Program-made: the position numbers and the translations under genes
Notes under the pieces: model-generated
What the model was told of the DNA's origin: nothing
Databases searched by the model: none
The model's input: the letters and a program-made list of their open reading frames with translations, nothing else
Shown: piece after piece, positions 1-7,525 of the stretch
How positions within the stretch are numbered: position 1 is the first letter of the stretch
Layout: each line of letters begins with the position of its first letter
Assembly: GCA_964598765.1 (NCBI GenBank)
Contig: CAZRCZ010000003.1
Coordinates: 220,412 to 284,411, forward strand
Length of the DNA stretch: 64,000 nt
Source of the DNA: CAZRCZ01 sp964598765
GTDB taxonomy: Bacteria > Sumerlaeota > Sumerlaeia > MVZB01 > JAJFLK01
Direction: 5' to 3'

Positions 1-1
1 T

Positions 2-1450
2 CCGATGGATTCGGGGGCGCTGTATGATCTGGTCGATTTGAATCATGACGGCATGACCGAATTGGTGGTCCTGAACGAATCGGGGGTCGTCGTTTTTTCC
101 TACGACCCCGCCGCAAAGAAAATGGTCAAAAATCCCAAGCCGCTTTTGGAAGGACTACGCGGAATCAAGGTTCAACATCTGGCTCCCGCCGACTTCGTCA
201 TGGACATCAACAAGGACGGCCAGCCGGACATCGTTTATCCGATGGACGGAAGGTATTATCTTTTTTTTCAGGATCACGGCGTCTTCACGAAAAAAAATCA
301 GATCACCACCAAGCCGATCCGCATCCGCGCCTCGATGGGGCGGGATGAATTGCGCGGCGAAATCGAAAATTCAATTACGATTCCGCGTCCGGCGTTCGTG
401 GACCTCAACGGCGACGGTCGGCTCGACCTGCGCGCCACGACCGGCAACCGCGAGAGTTTCTATCTTCAATCCCCTGACGGCGTTATTCCGGAAAATCCGA
501 CCTACGAGGTGGACCTCGGCCGCTTCAAGGAGCAAGTTCCGAAGGAGACCGGAACGGTCAAGGTGGATCAGTTTCAATTCATTCCCGCCGACTTGGACGG
601 GGACGGACGAGAAGATTACGTCATCGTTGCGGGGAATAAAATTTGGGTTTTCAAAGCGACGGCCCAAGGGGTGGATTTCAGCAAGCCCGATCAAATTCTC
701 AAAGTTTCCGCCGACCACATGGGAGTCGTGCTTTTGCCGCTGAACGACGACAAGCGTCCCGATCTGGTCGTCGTGAAGTATCAGCTTCCGAGTTTGGGTC
801 GGATCGTCGCGGGTCTGGCCATCGGACTTCGGTTTGAGGTCGAATTCCTCGGCTACAACAACGTGCAAGAGACCGTTTTCTCCCGCAAGCCCGATTACCG
901 CTCGATTATGGTTTTCAAGGTTCCGCCTCTGCTCAAACTTCTCGGCGAATTGGAGGACCTTCAGCGCCAAATCCGCGATCTTCAACGCCGGACCAAAACC
1001 GTCGCCGGGGGCGATTTCAACGGCGACGGAAAAAAAGACGTTGTCAAGTTGGAGAAGTCAACACTGGACGTTTATTTCAGCGTTGAGGGAGGCGCGAAAC
1101 TCAAAACCGAATTTGAGGAGGAACAGGGGGATGCGAAGTTTTTCCGCGACACGCTTTTCGGCGAAAAACACCGAGACGTCACGCTCGACACGCTTCTTTC
1201 TTTTTTCTCCGACACCGTCAACGCCTTTCAAGAGGCCGCCGTCGCCGGACGCAAACCTTCTTTCCAAATTCCCGTGGGAGACGAAACGGCCAAGCGGTGT
1301 CAGCAAATCGTCTGCAAGGACTTGAACGGCGACAAAATGGACGACGTCGTTCTGTTCCTCGCGCCTCCCGAAGGAAAAGAGAACGAGGACATCGAGACTC
1401 AAACGCTTCAGCTTTGGATTTCCGAATCCAAATCCGCGGTCAAAAATTGA
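2..1450 (+). CDS. FG-GAP/VCBS-repeat protein, 5' end outside window
   Basis: The frame is open to the left edge, so the true start (and any signal peptide) is probably upstream; the first ATG seen is at 5. The 481 visible residues hold at least six calcium-binding-type loops of the FG-GAP/VCBS kind: DLNHDG near residue 11 from that ATG, DINKDG near 67, DLNGDG near 133, DLDGDG near 200, DFNGDG near 339 and DLNGDK near 440. Such loops mark the blades of integrin-alpha-like propellers, which are usually extracytoplasmic. A leucine-rich, coiled-coil-like stretch lies between about residues 305 and 330. No catalytic domain is visible, and substrate or partner cannot be named. Confidence 0.8.
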   Translation, partial: PMDSGALYDLVDLNHDGMTELVVLNESGVVVFSYDPAAKKMVKNPKPLLEGLRGIKVQHLAPADFVMDINKDGQPDIVYPMDGRYYLFFQDHGVFTKKNQITTKPIRIRASMGRDELRGEIENSITIPRPAFVDLNGDGRLDLRATTGNRESFYLQSPDGVIPENPTYEVDLGRFKEQVPKETGTVKVDQFQFIPADLDGDGREDYVIVAGNKIWVFKATAQGVDFSKPDQILKVSADHMGVVLLPLNDDKRPDLVVVKYQLPSLGRIVAGLAIGLRFEVEFLGYNNVQETVFSRKPDYRSIMVFKVPPLLKLLGELEDLQRQIRDLQRRTKTVAGGDFNGDGKKDVVKLEKSTLDVYFSVEGGAKLKTEFEEEQGDAKFFRDTLFGEKHRDVTLDTLLSFFSDTVNAFQEAAVAGRKPSFQIPVGDETAKRCQQIVCKDLNGDKMDDVVLFLAPPEGKENEDIETQTLQLWISESKSAVKN

Positions 1451-1471
1451 CCTTGGAGCAAATCCGAAAGA

Positions 1472-2023
1472 TCAAAACAGAATTTCGTTTTCCGGGGCGT
1501 AATCGTGGAGAAACGATTCGATGCGTTGTTTGACCTGCTCGATCTGATCCTGCTCCATCGGGACGGAACGGATCTCGACCGTGTCGCCGGTGGCGGGATT
1601 TTCAAAGAGGATGATCTCGCGTCCGGCCTCGTCCTTGAGGTCCTGTTTCCATTTGAGACCGCCCCATTTCAGGAGCAGATGCGCGAGGAAATAAAGGTGC
1701 GCGTCCACGTCCTCGCGCTCCCGTTGGTCCCAGAGCGATTCAAAAAGCGCGCGGGCGGCGACGGCCTTTTCGCGGCGCGAAAGTTTCGGCGCGCGTTTCT
1801 CTTTTTTCTCGCGGCGCGTCAGCCAATAGGAATCGTAGGTTTCATTCTTGATGAATTGCCAGCAATCGGGGCAATAATCGCCTCGTTGCGGTCCGCCGTC
1901 CTTGATGAGAAGGCGGGTCGGGTGACGATCAAGGTCCTCGATCGGCGCGTTGCATTCGGCGCAGTGGGCGTGCGGACGCTCAATTGACAGAATTTGCTCT
2001 TTGTCTATCATGGATGTATTCAT
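1472..2023 (-). CDS. Hypothetical zinc-ribbon protein
   Basis: A protein of about 183 residues, convergent with the FG-GAP gene. Near its N-terminus are the pairs CAEC and CPDC about 30 residues apart, which look like one four-cysteine zinc site. The middle is rich in Lys/Arg/Glu (TRREKKEKRAPKLSRREK), and the C-terminal third (ILFENPATGDTVEIRSVPM) looks like a small beta domain. No signal peptide or membrane segment is present, so it is probably cytoplasmic. The start is uncertain: ATG at 2023 or 2011 and GTG at 2050 are all possible, and none has a clear ribosome-binding site. I do not recognise the family. Confidence 0.6.
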   Translation of the reverse strand: MNTSMIDKEQILSIERPHAHCAECNAPIEDLDRHPTRLLIKDGGPQRGDYCPDCWQFIKNETYDSYWLTRREKKEKRAPKLSRREKAVAARALFESLWDQREREDVDAHLYFLAHLLLKWGGLKWKQDLKDEAGREIILFENPATGDTVEIRSVPMEQDQIEQVKQRIESFLHDYAPENEILF

Positions 2024-2152
2024 TGGGGAGGTCTGAGAAGCTACGGTCACAGCGGTAAACTACTGGAATGAGATGGCGAGGCGGGCCGACGGGAGAAACG
2101 AATGGTCGTAAAGATCGGCGATCTCGCCCGAACTGGTCGCAACTATAATCGG

Positions 2153-3232
2153 ATGTCCGCGCGATTGCAAGTTGTTTGCTTCGTTTTGGTTGCGATTCTC
2201 CGCGCCTTGCCGTGCCTTGCGGCGGAAAATGAATCGGGGAAAATTGAAACGGCGGAACAAGAGGCGATTTTCCTCTGGATCGCGGGAGATTTCGAGCGAG
2301 CGATCGTCGCTCAAGAAAATCTTTTTCGCCTATTTCCGAACGAGCAACGCGGCAAGGCGGCTTTTTTCCACATCGCCAATTTCCTAGAAAACAAAGCGGC
2401 GGCGGAAGCGCAGGATGAGAAGGAACTGCGCGCCTTGCTGGAGAGGGCGCGGGGCTATTATCGCAAATCGGCGGAGGTTTCGGGACAAGGCGAAGTGGCC
2501 CGAGCGCGATCCCGCGATGGAATCAAGCGCGTTGAGAGCAAATTGACCGATTTGGACAAAATCGGGCGGGGGGAGATGGATTTCCGCATTGCTTCGGAGA
2601 AATTGAGCGACTTCGAGGCGAGCCGCGTCGCGTTCGTTTGCTTAAAGAATCAACTCCGCGAGGGATCGGATCTGAATCACGAACTTTATTTTCTGATGCT
2701 CGTTCACCTGAACGATTACATGGACAGCATGGCGGCGCGGTTGACCGAAGGTTACCAAAAACTGCGTGGGTCGCGTCCCGAACTTTTCGAAACATGTTAT
2801 CAGAAATACTCGCGGCTATTGTCCGAGGGTGTCGGGGACGCGATTCCGCTTGCCGAATCCGCCGTCGCGTCGTTTCCGCGCTCGGAGCATCTCTTGGAGT
2901 ACCACCTTTATTTCGGCGAGGCGCGAAAATACGGCGCGCTTTGGCACATCGCTCGGCGGGATTGGCTGGCGGCGCGAGGCGACGCCTTTCCCGATCAGGA
3001 ATTGCCCGCGATCATCGGGGATTTGAAGAAATCCTTGGACGAAAATCGGACGATTCTGAAATTGGCCGATCTTCAAGCCATGTCATTGTATCCGCGCTTA
3101 TGGTCGTTTGAACCGGTGATCATGAAATACCATGTTCTCCAAAGACACACGGAATTGGCGCGCCAGCGAATCGCCGAATTGCAGAGTTTGCTCAAACCCT
3201 ACGAAATTGCCGAACGCGCCGTGAAGAATTGA
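2153..3232 (+). CDS. Secreted helical-repeat (TPR-like) protein
   Basis: A 359-residue exported protein. The ATG at 2153 gives a clean signal peptide (MSARLQVVCFVLVAILRALP, cleavage probably near CLA-AE); the in-frame ATG at 2102 would add a useless polar extension, so I reject it. After residue 30 the protein is almost all alpha-helical, with TPR-like pairs such as AIFLWIAGDFERAIVAQENL and KAAFFHIANFLENKAAAEA. No enzyme motif is present. TPR-like exported proteins often act as scaffolds for envelope complexes, but nothing nearby identifies the partner. The downstream region is repeat-filled, so it looks monocistronic. Confidence 0.65.
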   Translation: MSARLQVVCFVLVAILRALPCLAAENESGKIETAEQEAIFLWIAGDFERAIVAQENLFRLFPNEQRGKAAFFHIANFLENKAAAEAQDEKELRALLERARGYYRKSAEVSGQGEVARARSRDGIKRVESKLTDLDKIGRGEMDFRIASEKLSDFEASRVAFVCLKNQLREGSDLNHELYFLMLVHLNDYMDSMAARLTEGYQKLRGSRPELFETCYQKYSRLLSEGVGDAIPLAESAVASFPRSEHLLEYHLYFGEARKYGALWHIARRDWLAARGDAFPDQELPAIIGDLKKSLDENRTILKLADLQAMSLYPRLWSFEPVIMKYHVLQRHTELARQRIAELQSLLKPYEIAERAVKN

Positions 3233-3645
3233 TTCCGCTTATCGGAACTGGAAAACTTAAACCGGCGTTGTCGCCGCGCGAGGACGAGGATAAAATGGGG
3301 ATGGCGGGAAGGGGATTCCCTTGGAGACCCTTGGGGGCGCTTATTGAACCTTAAGATGGAAGATTCACCACGGAGACAGAGAGGCACAGAGAAGATATTT
3401 GCCCGCGAAGGACGCGAAAGACACGAATCAGGAAAATCAATCTCACGCGGAGGCGCGGAGAACGCGGGGATCTTTTGGACAGGATGAGCAAGATTTACAG
3501 GATGAAAAATTGACCGTTGGTATTTCAGGGTGGGAGGCGCCGTTCTCAACAGCGGTGGCTCGAAAGTAATCTTCAATCGCGAATTTGAATTAGGAATGAA
3601 GTTAAGGTCCCAATTTGCCCCCATCCGAGTAGGAAAGCCGGGATG
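3233..3645. repeat. Repeat-filled intergenic region
   Basis: This 413-base gap holds no credible gene. It strings together several short low-complexity repeat units: 3364-3394 (CACGGAGACAGAGAGGCA type), 3404-3427 (CGCGAAGGACGCGAAAG), 3441-3470 (ACGCGGAGGCGCGGAGAACG) and 3477-3540 (GGACAGGATGAGCAAG and onward). The stretch 3450-3540 recurs as a shorter, diverged direct copy at 4409-4490, on the other side of the PIN toxin pair. Units of the same style recur at 7431, 47834, 57240 and elsewhere in the window. Confidence 0.75.
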
Positions 3646-4050
3646 TTACCGAGGACGCAACAATTTCACGGAGGGAAAGAATTGCCGCAACCTTTCCAAA
3701 TCGGAGTGATCGGTGGTGTAAACCACGGCCCCTAGCTCAGCGGCGAGCGCCATCACGATGGCGTCAACCGCGCTTGGAGGATGTTTTCCGCACCGGGATC
3801 GCGCCCTTCCCGCCTTTTTCGCGCAGTCCAAGGTCAAGCATTCCGCCACTTCAATTGCCTTCAGAATGGTCCCGCCGAAGGGAGCGTTCTCATGCCACCA
3901 CTCGACGAAAGCGGCGACCGGAACTGTAATTTCCCGATCGCCATCGGTCAACGCTTTCCAGAGGATTCTCGCCTTGTGCGGACCCTTCTCAAGCTGAATC
4001 AAGGCTCCCGCATCAAGCACGATTGGTTCAGGCGCGCGTTTTTTTGCCAT
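3646..4050 (-). CDS. PIN-domain ribonuclease toxin (VapC-like)
   Basis: A 134-residue PIN-fold protein, the usual VapC length. The four acidic residues expected around the Mg2+ site can be placed: D13 (VLDAGALI), E50 (AAFVEWW), D96 (SAVDAIVM) and D114 (YTTDHSDL). PIN toxins cleave structured RNA such as tRNA; that activity is inferred from family. The start overlaps the end of the upstream partner gene by 23 bases, the arrangement expected when the antitoxin is translated first. The pair sits between two copies of a degenerate direct repeat, which suggests past mobility. Confidence 0.8.
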   Translation of the reverse strand: MAKKRAPEPIVLDAGALIQLEKGPHKARILWKALTDGDREITVPVAAFVEWWHENAPFGGTILKAIEVAECLTLDCAKKAGRARSRCGKHPPSAVDAIVMALAAELGAVVYTTDHSDLERLRQFFPSVKLLRPR

Positions 4051-4408
4051 TCATCACCGACTTTATCCGCTTGATGGCCCAGTTCATCTCCTTATCCGTC
4101 GGCGGTTTGTCCTTAAACAGCATCTCGTTGATCTCGCGGCGAGCGGTCCTGATCTCCTCCGCCGCCTTTTCCCGCGCATTCTCCAGCGAGGCATCCTTCG
4201 ACTGACCGAATCCATCCACGGCGATCTCGCCCGTCATCGAGGTCAGTTCGCACTTCCATCCGTGGCGGATCTGGGAGTAGTCGGCTTGGAAGCTTTTGCC
4301 GATAATTTGAAGATTTTTCTCCGGCATTTGAAGAGCGGCTTTCTTGCTTGGATGATCCAAGTTCAGATTGATTTTACTCGGTCTTTCCGCCGACCGCAAC
4401 AACTCCAT
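4028..4408 (-). CDS. Putative antitoxin partner with dsRBD-like segment
   Basis: A 126-residue protein upstream of and overlapping the PIN toxin gene, so by position the antitoxin. Longer in-frame extensions to 4552 run through repeat sequence, so the ATG at 4408 (MELLRSAERPSKINL) is preferred. It does not look like common VapB families (AbrB, RHH, Phd). Residues 49-88 (HGWKCELTS, GEIAVDGFGQS, ENAREKAAEEI) resemble the second half of a double-stranded-RNA-binding domain: two short strands, a G-x-G-x-S/K turn and a basic Ala-rich helix. The C-terminal helix (INEMLFKDKPP then MNWAIKRIKSV) could be the toxin-binding part. The RNA-binding idea is inference. Confidence 0.6.
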   Translation of the reverse strand: MELLRSAERPSKINLNLDHPSKKAALQMPEKNLQIIGKSFQADYSQIRHGWKCELTSMTGEIAVDGFGQSKDASLENAREKAAEEIRTARREINEMLFKDKPPTDKEMNWAIKRIKSVMNGKKTRA

Positions 4409-4500
4409 GGCGCGGAGAACGCGGGGAATTTTTAACAGGGATGGACAGGATGAAAAATTAGCTGTTGGGATTTCAGTGTGGGAGGCGCGGACCTCAGCGG
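4409..4500. repeat. Second copy of direct repeat flanking TA pair
   Basis: Contains CGCGGAGAACGCGGGGA, then GGACAGGATGAAAAATT, then TTTCAG(G/T)GTGGGAGGCGC, in the same order as 3450-3540. The two copies bracket the toxin-antitoxin pair with the same orientation. Homology is visible by eye but imperfect, and the 3477 copy has an extra internal unit. Confidence 0.65.
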
Positions 4501-4522
4501 CGAGATAGGGTGAAGAAAATAC

Positions 4523-4677
4523 TCTTAGAGCGTGTCCAATAAGTCCTTTCAATCGTGCCTACGGCACTTGTTTTCCCTAGCGGGCAACCGCTATCCCAGC
4601 CTTGAAAGGCTGGGCTATTTTCAGACTGTCCCTAGCGGGACGCAACGTAAAGAGCACTGTTGGGACACGCTCTTAGG
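4523..4677. repeat. MITE-like element with terminal inverted repeats
   Basis: About 150 bases bounded by inverted repeats: AGAGCGTGTCC at 4526-4536 and its exact complement GGACACGCTCT at 4663-4673. Inside are small palindromes (CCAGCCTTGAAAGGCTGG near 4596, and CCCTAGCGGG twice). No open frame is conserved through it. The layout is that of a non-autonomous miniature element, but no transposase with these ends is present in the window. Confidence 0.55.
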
Positions 4678-4700
4678 CTCGCGATTCGGTTGCGGGGAAA

Positions 4701-5195
4701 TCATCGCGCGGAGTTGCGGATCGCAGAGATGATGTCCTTGGAATTGTTTTCCTTGGGCGCGCCGGCGATGGCGACGCGGATGCCGAGTTCGTCGGCGATG
4801 GCGCGTTCAGGGACGGTTTGCTCCGTGTAGTCGGTTCCCTTGGCGTGAACGGCGGGGCGGAATTCGCGCAAGAGGCGCTCGCAGTTCGGCTCGTCGAAGA
4901 TCACGACGGCGTCCACGGCTCCCATTCCGGCGACCAGCTCGGCGCGTTCGCGCTCCGGCACGATCGGGCGTCCGGGACCTTTGATCGCGCGCTCGGAGGC
5001 GTCGGAGTTGATGCCGACGAGCAGGGCGTCGCCCAGCTCGCGCGCCGATTCCAGATAGGAGACGTGTCCGCCATGAAGCAGATCGAAACAACCGTTGGCG
5101 AGGACCAATTTTTTTTCCTCGCGCCGACATCGCCCGGCGAATTGACGCGCGGAGTTCCAGTCGAGAATTTTGTTTTGGGGAGAAATGAGGGGCAT
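4701..5195 (-). CDS. rfaE2: D-glycero-beta-D-manno-heptose 1-phosphate adenylyltransferase
   Basis: A nucleotidyltransferase of 164 residues that would activate heptose-1-phosphate with ATP to ADP-heptose for lipopolysaccharide inner core. Family features are clear: NGCFDLLHGGHVSYL with the HxGH adenylyl-transfer motif, LVGINSDAS, a GRPIVPERERAELV segment, and the C-terminal KENNSKDIISAI signature. It has only this domain; the kinase half (RfaE1/HldA) is not in the window. ATG at 5195 is taken as start; a TTG at 5225 would add ten residues. It is divergent from mnmA with an 85-base shared upstream region. Related cytidylyltransferases share the fold, but the C-terminal signature favours RfaE2. 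Confidence 0.88.
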   Translation of the reverse strand: MPLISPQNKILDWNSARQFAGRCRREEKKLVLANGCFDLLHGGHVSYLESARELGDALLVGINSDASERAIKGPGRPIVPERERAELVAGMGAVDAVVIFDEPNCERLLREFRPAVHAKGTDYTEQTVPERAIADELGIRVAIAGAPKENNSKDIISAIRNSAR

Positions 5196-5280
5196 GGCGA
5201 GGGTCGTATAAGAATTCGTGTTCAAAATCGCCCCTATACGTTAAAGTAGTTCGCGCCCCGATGCAAGGAGCGGGCGAAAC

Positions 5281-6396
5281 ATGAACGGTTTGGGCGCCTT
5301 TCGCGGGCGGAAAGTTCTGGCGGCGATGAGCGGCGGAGTGGATTCGGCGCTGGCGGCGGTGCTATTGCGCCGAGCCGGAGCCGAGGTCATCGGCGTCCAC
5401 ATGCGCGTTTGGCATTACAACGATTGCTCCGACGATCTGAACGCCAAGATCGGAAGCTGTTGCGCGCCCGCCGACGCCGACGACGCGAGGCGCGTCGCCG
5501 AGCAGTTCGATTTTCCTTTCTACGCAATTGATTTTCAGACCGATTTCCGGCGCGCCGTGATTGATCCCTTCATTAAGGAGTATCTGAACGGGCGGACGCC
5601 GAATCCGTGCGTCCATTGCAATTCGCAGTTGAAGCTGGGGGTTTTGCTCCACAAGGCCAAGGCTTACGGAGCCGAGGCCGTCGCAACGGGACACTACGCG
5701 CGAACGCGGCGGAATCCGGGCGGTCGCGCCGAACTGCTTCGCGCCGCCGATTTGGAGAAGGACCAGAGTTATTACCTTTTTGAACTCGCGCAGGCGCAGT
5801 TGCGCCACTTGGTCATGCCGCTGGGGGAAATGACCAAGACGCGGACGCGCGCCTTGGCGCGGGAGATGGGTCTGCACGTCGCCGACAAGCCCGACTCGCA
5901 GGAGATTTGTTTTGTCACCGACAACGACTACCGCCGATTCTTGCGCGAGGAGGCGAACCTAAGCGACCGCGATTTGGAAGGGGCGATTGTGGACACGCGG
6001 GGCAATGTTCTGGGACGCCACGAGGGGATTCACAATTTCACCATCGGCCAGCGGCGCGGATTGCGCGTTTCGGGCGAGCGACCGCTTTACGTCGTCGCGC
6101 TCGAACCGGAGACCAAGACCGTCGTCGTCGGGGAGGATTCCGAAACGCTTTCATCGGGTCTGACGGCGCGCGGATGGAATTGGGTGGGCATGGAGCCGAC
6201 CGACGCGCCGGTCCGCGCGCGGGTGAAAATCCGCCATCGCCACGATCCCGTGCCGGCGACATTTCAGGTTTCAGCGTCCGGCTCCGCTCGCATTGACTTC
6301 GACGAACCCCAACGCGCCGTTACGCCGGGTCAGGCGGTCGTTTGCTACGATCTTGATTCGGCGCAAGGCGTGTTGGGAGGGGGATGGATAAACTGA
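5281..6396 (+). CDS. mnmA: tRNA-specific 2-thiouridylase MnmA
   Basis: A 371-residue enzyme that installs sulfur on U34 of tRNA-Lys, -Glu and -Gln, using ATP and a persulfide relay. The PP-loop ATPase motif SGGVDS is at residues 17-22, the catalytic cysteine C110 in TPNPCVHCN, and the second active-site cysteine C210 in SQEICFV. GHEGIHNFTIGQRRGL and the small C-terminal beta domain (RIDFDEPQRAVTPGQAVVCY) are typical. Length is normal for the family. Odd feature: the last 141 bases (6256-6396) recur in diverged form at 7242-7382 as the end of a different gene. Confidence 0.96.
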   Translation: MNGLGAFRGRKVLAAMSGGVDSALAAVLLRRAGAEVIGVHMRVWHYNDCSDDLNAKIGSCCAPADADDARRVAEQFDFPFYAIDFQTDFRRAVIDPFIKEYLNGRTPNPCVHCNSQLKLGVLLHKAKAYGAEAVATGHYARTRRNPGGRAELLRAADLEKDQSYYLFELAQAQLRHLVMPLGEMTKTRTRALAREMGLHVADKPDSQEICFVTDNDYRRFLREEANLSDRDLEGAIVDTRGNVLGRHEGIHNFTIGQRRGLRVSGERPLYVVALEPETKTVVVGEDSETLSSGLTARGWNWVGMEPTDAPVRARVKIRHRHDPVPATFQVSASGSARIDFDEPQRAVTPGQAVVCYDLDSAQGVLGGGWIN

Positions 6397-6407
6397 CTCT
6401 CTTCTTT

Positions 6408-6480
6408 CGGCGTGGGTATCATGCCCGTGGGCGCGGAGCGATGAAATTTCCGCGTGGCTACGGGCTGAGGACCCACGCCG
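6408..6480. repeat. 73-base palindromic element after mnmA
   Basis: Three nested helices can be drawn: CGGCGTGGGT (6408-6417) with ACCCACGCCG (6471-6480), GCCCGT (6423-6428) with ACGGGC (6460-6465), and CGCGGA (6432-6437) with TCCGCG (6449-6454). The element starts 12 bases after the mnmA stop and has no T-run, so it is not a standard intrinsic terminator. It could protect the mnmA mRNA 3' end or be a dispersed palindrome. Confidence 0.65.
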
Positions 6481-6523
6481 CGTCTTTGGGGAAAGCAAGA
6501 GACATGACCGCGATTTTCCCTCC

Positions 6524-6787
6524 TTACTTATGGTAAAGCCTCATGCTTCCCTTCGGAGTGATTCTCACCGCCGCGCCCAAGTAAAGACGGGTTTCCCGAC
6601 GCGAGAAGGTTTGGGTCTGATGGTAGCCTCCCCAACCTCCCAGATTGGCGGGACCTTCGAGTATGGGCCGTCCGTATTGGTCGTAGCGGTGATGTTGCCG
6701 CGCGTTGACCGGTTGAGGAATCAACGTGAACGCGACGGCCAAAAGGATGCACAAGAGAACGAAAGAATTGTGAATTCGCTTTTTCAT
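6524..6787 (-). CDS. Small secreted protein of unknown function
   Basis: An 87-residue exported protein with one of the best ribosome-binding sites in the window: AAAGGAGG ten bases before the ATG at 6787. The signal peptide is clear (KKRIHNSFVLLCILLAVAF, cleavage probably after PVNA). The mature part is about 58 residues, rich in Gly, Tyr, His and Arg (HHRYDQYGRPILEGP, then GGWGGYHQTQTFSRR). No cysteines are left after cleavage and no known motif is present. The strong initiation signal and the signal peptide make it a real gene despite its size. Confidence 0.72.
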   Translation of the reverse strand: MKKRIHNSFVLLCILLAVAFTLIPQPVNARQHHRYDQYGRPILEGPANLGGWGGYHQTQTFSRRETRLYLGAAVRITPKGSMRLYHK

Positions 6788-6923
6788 GACGAATCAACCT
6801 CCTTTCGGACGATGCATGGGGAACCGTATCTTGTCCCCGCTTATATTCTAACCCCGTCGCCCCCCGTCGCGCCAGATGTCGTCTTGCTCTTTTGTCGCCC
6901 GACCCTCATAATCCTCGAAATCC

Positions 6924-7382
6924 ATGAGCGCAAAATCCGGTAAACTTCTCCCCAAGCCATCCTTGGATTCATTGCGGCGATACGACACGCCGACGGTTTG
7001 CAACGTCATTGAATTGTTCGCCGTTCGCTCGCGGGCCGAGGGATTCATGGATGCGAGAATCAAGGCGCGCTTTCCGGAATTTCCGCCGATGGTCGGCTCC
7101 GCGGCGACGGCGACGTTTCGCTCGGCGTCGCCAGCCGGAAACGAAGCTTACGCGGGCATCGAGGATCAGGCAACAGAGTTCGACTCGTTGGCGGGTCCGC
7201 CGGTCGTGGTGTTCCATGATTTGGACGATCCGCCGGCCTCCGCGACGTTTCGTGCTTCAGCGTCCATGCCCGCTCGCATTGACTTCGACGAACCCCAGCG
7301 CCCTATCACTCCCGGCCAAGCCGTCGTTTGCTACGATCCTGACTTGGCGCAAAGCGTTCCGGCGGGAGGATGGATCAATTGA
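6924..7382 (+). CDS. Hybrid gene: truncated RraA-like domain fused to MnmA-like C-terminal tail
   Basis: The 152-residue product has two unrelated parts. Residues about 13-105 (SLRRYDTPTVCNVIELFAV, GFMDARIKARFPEFPPMVG, PPVVVFHDLDDPP) match the N-terminal half of the RraA/HMG-aldolase-like family, normally about 220 residues; the part that carries the Gly-rich and Arg/Asp metal-site motifs is gone. Residues 107-152 (RIDFDEPQRPITPGQAVVCY ending GGWIN) are a copy of the MnmA C-terminus. Counting bases, 7242-7382 matches 6256-6396 at 111 of 141 positions and ends at the equivalent stop codon. The start ATG lacks a strong ribosome-binding site. It is probably non-functional as an aldolase, though the frame is intact. 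Confidence 0.7.
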   Translation: MSAKSGKLLPKPSLDSLRRYDTPTVCNVIELFAVRSRAEGFMDARIKARFPEFPPMVGSAATATFRSASPAGNEAYAGIEDQATEFDSLAGPPVVVFHDLDDPPASATFRASASMPARIDFDEPQRPITPGQAVVCYDPDLAQSVPAGGWIN

Positions 7383-7430
7383 AGCGGGCACTGGATTTTC
7401 CGGCCAGCGTGTCGGACTTTGACAACGTGA

Positions 7431-7515
7431 TCTCACGCAGAGGCGCGGAGAACGCAGAGAAAGAAGCGATCAATCTGATCCGTTTTCTCGGCGTTCTCCG
7501 CGCCTCTGCATGAGA
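7431..7515. repeat. 25-base inverted repeat abutting thiD
   Basis: 7431-7455 and 7491-7515 are reverse complements at 24 of 25 bases (core CGCAGAGGCGCGGAGAACGC), separated by 35 bases. The right arm ends ten bases before the thiD start codon, so a transcript through here would carry a long hairpin in the thiD leader. The arm sequence is of the same family as 3441-3470 and 4410-4427. Confidence 0.8.
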
Positions 7516-7525
7516 ATCAGTCCTT

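Noticed and set aside
3300..3480. A CRISPR array, because of the spaced repeats
   Set aside because: The units differ from one another, spacing is irregular and no cas gene is in the window.
7400..7525. A TPP riboswitch before thiD
   Set aside because: The conserved CTGAGA and ACCTGA-type elements are not present; the structure there is a simple dispersed inverted repeat.
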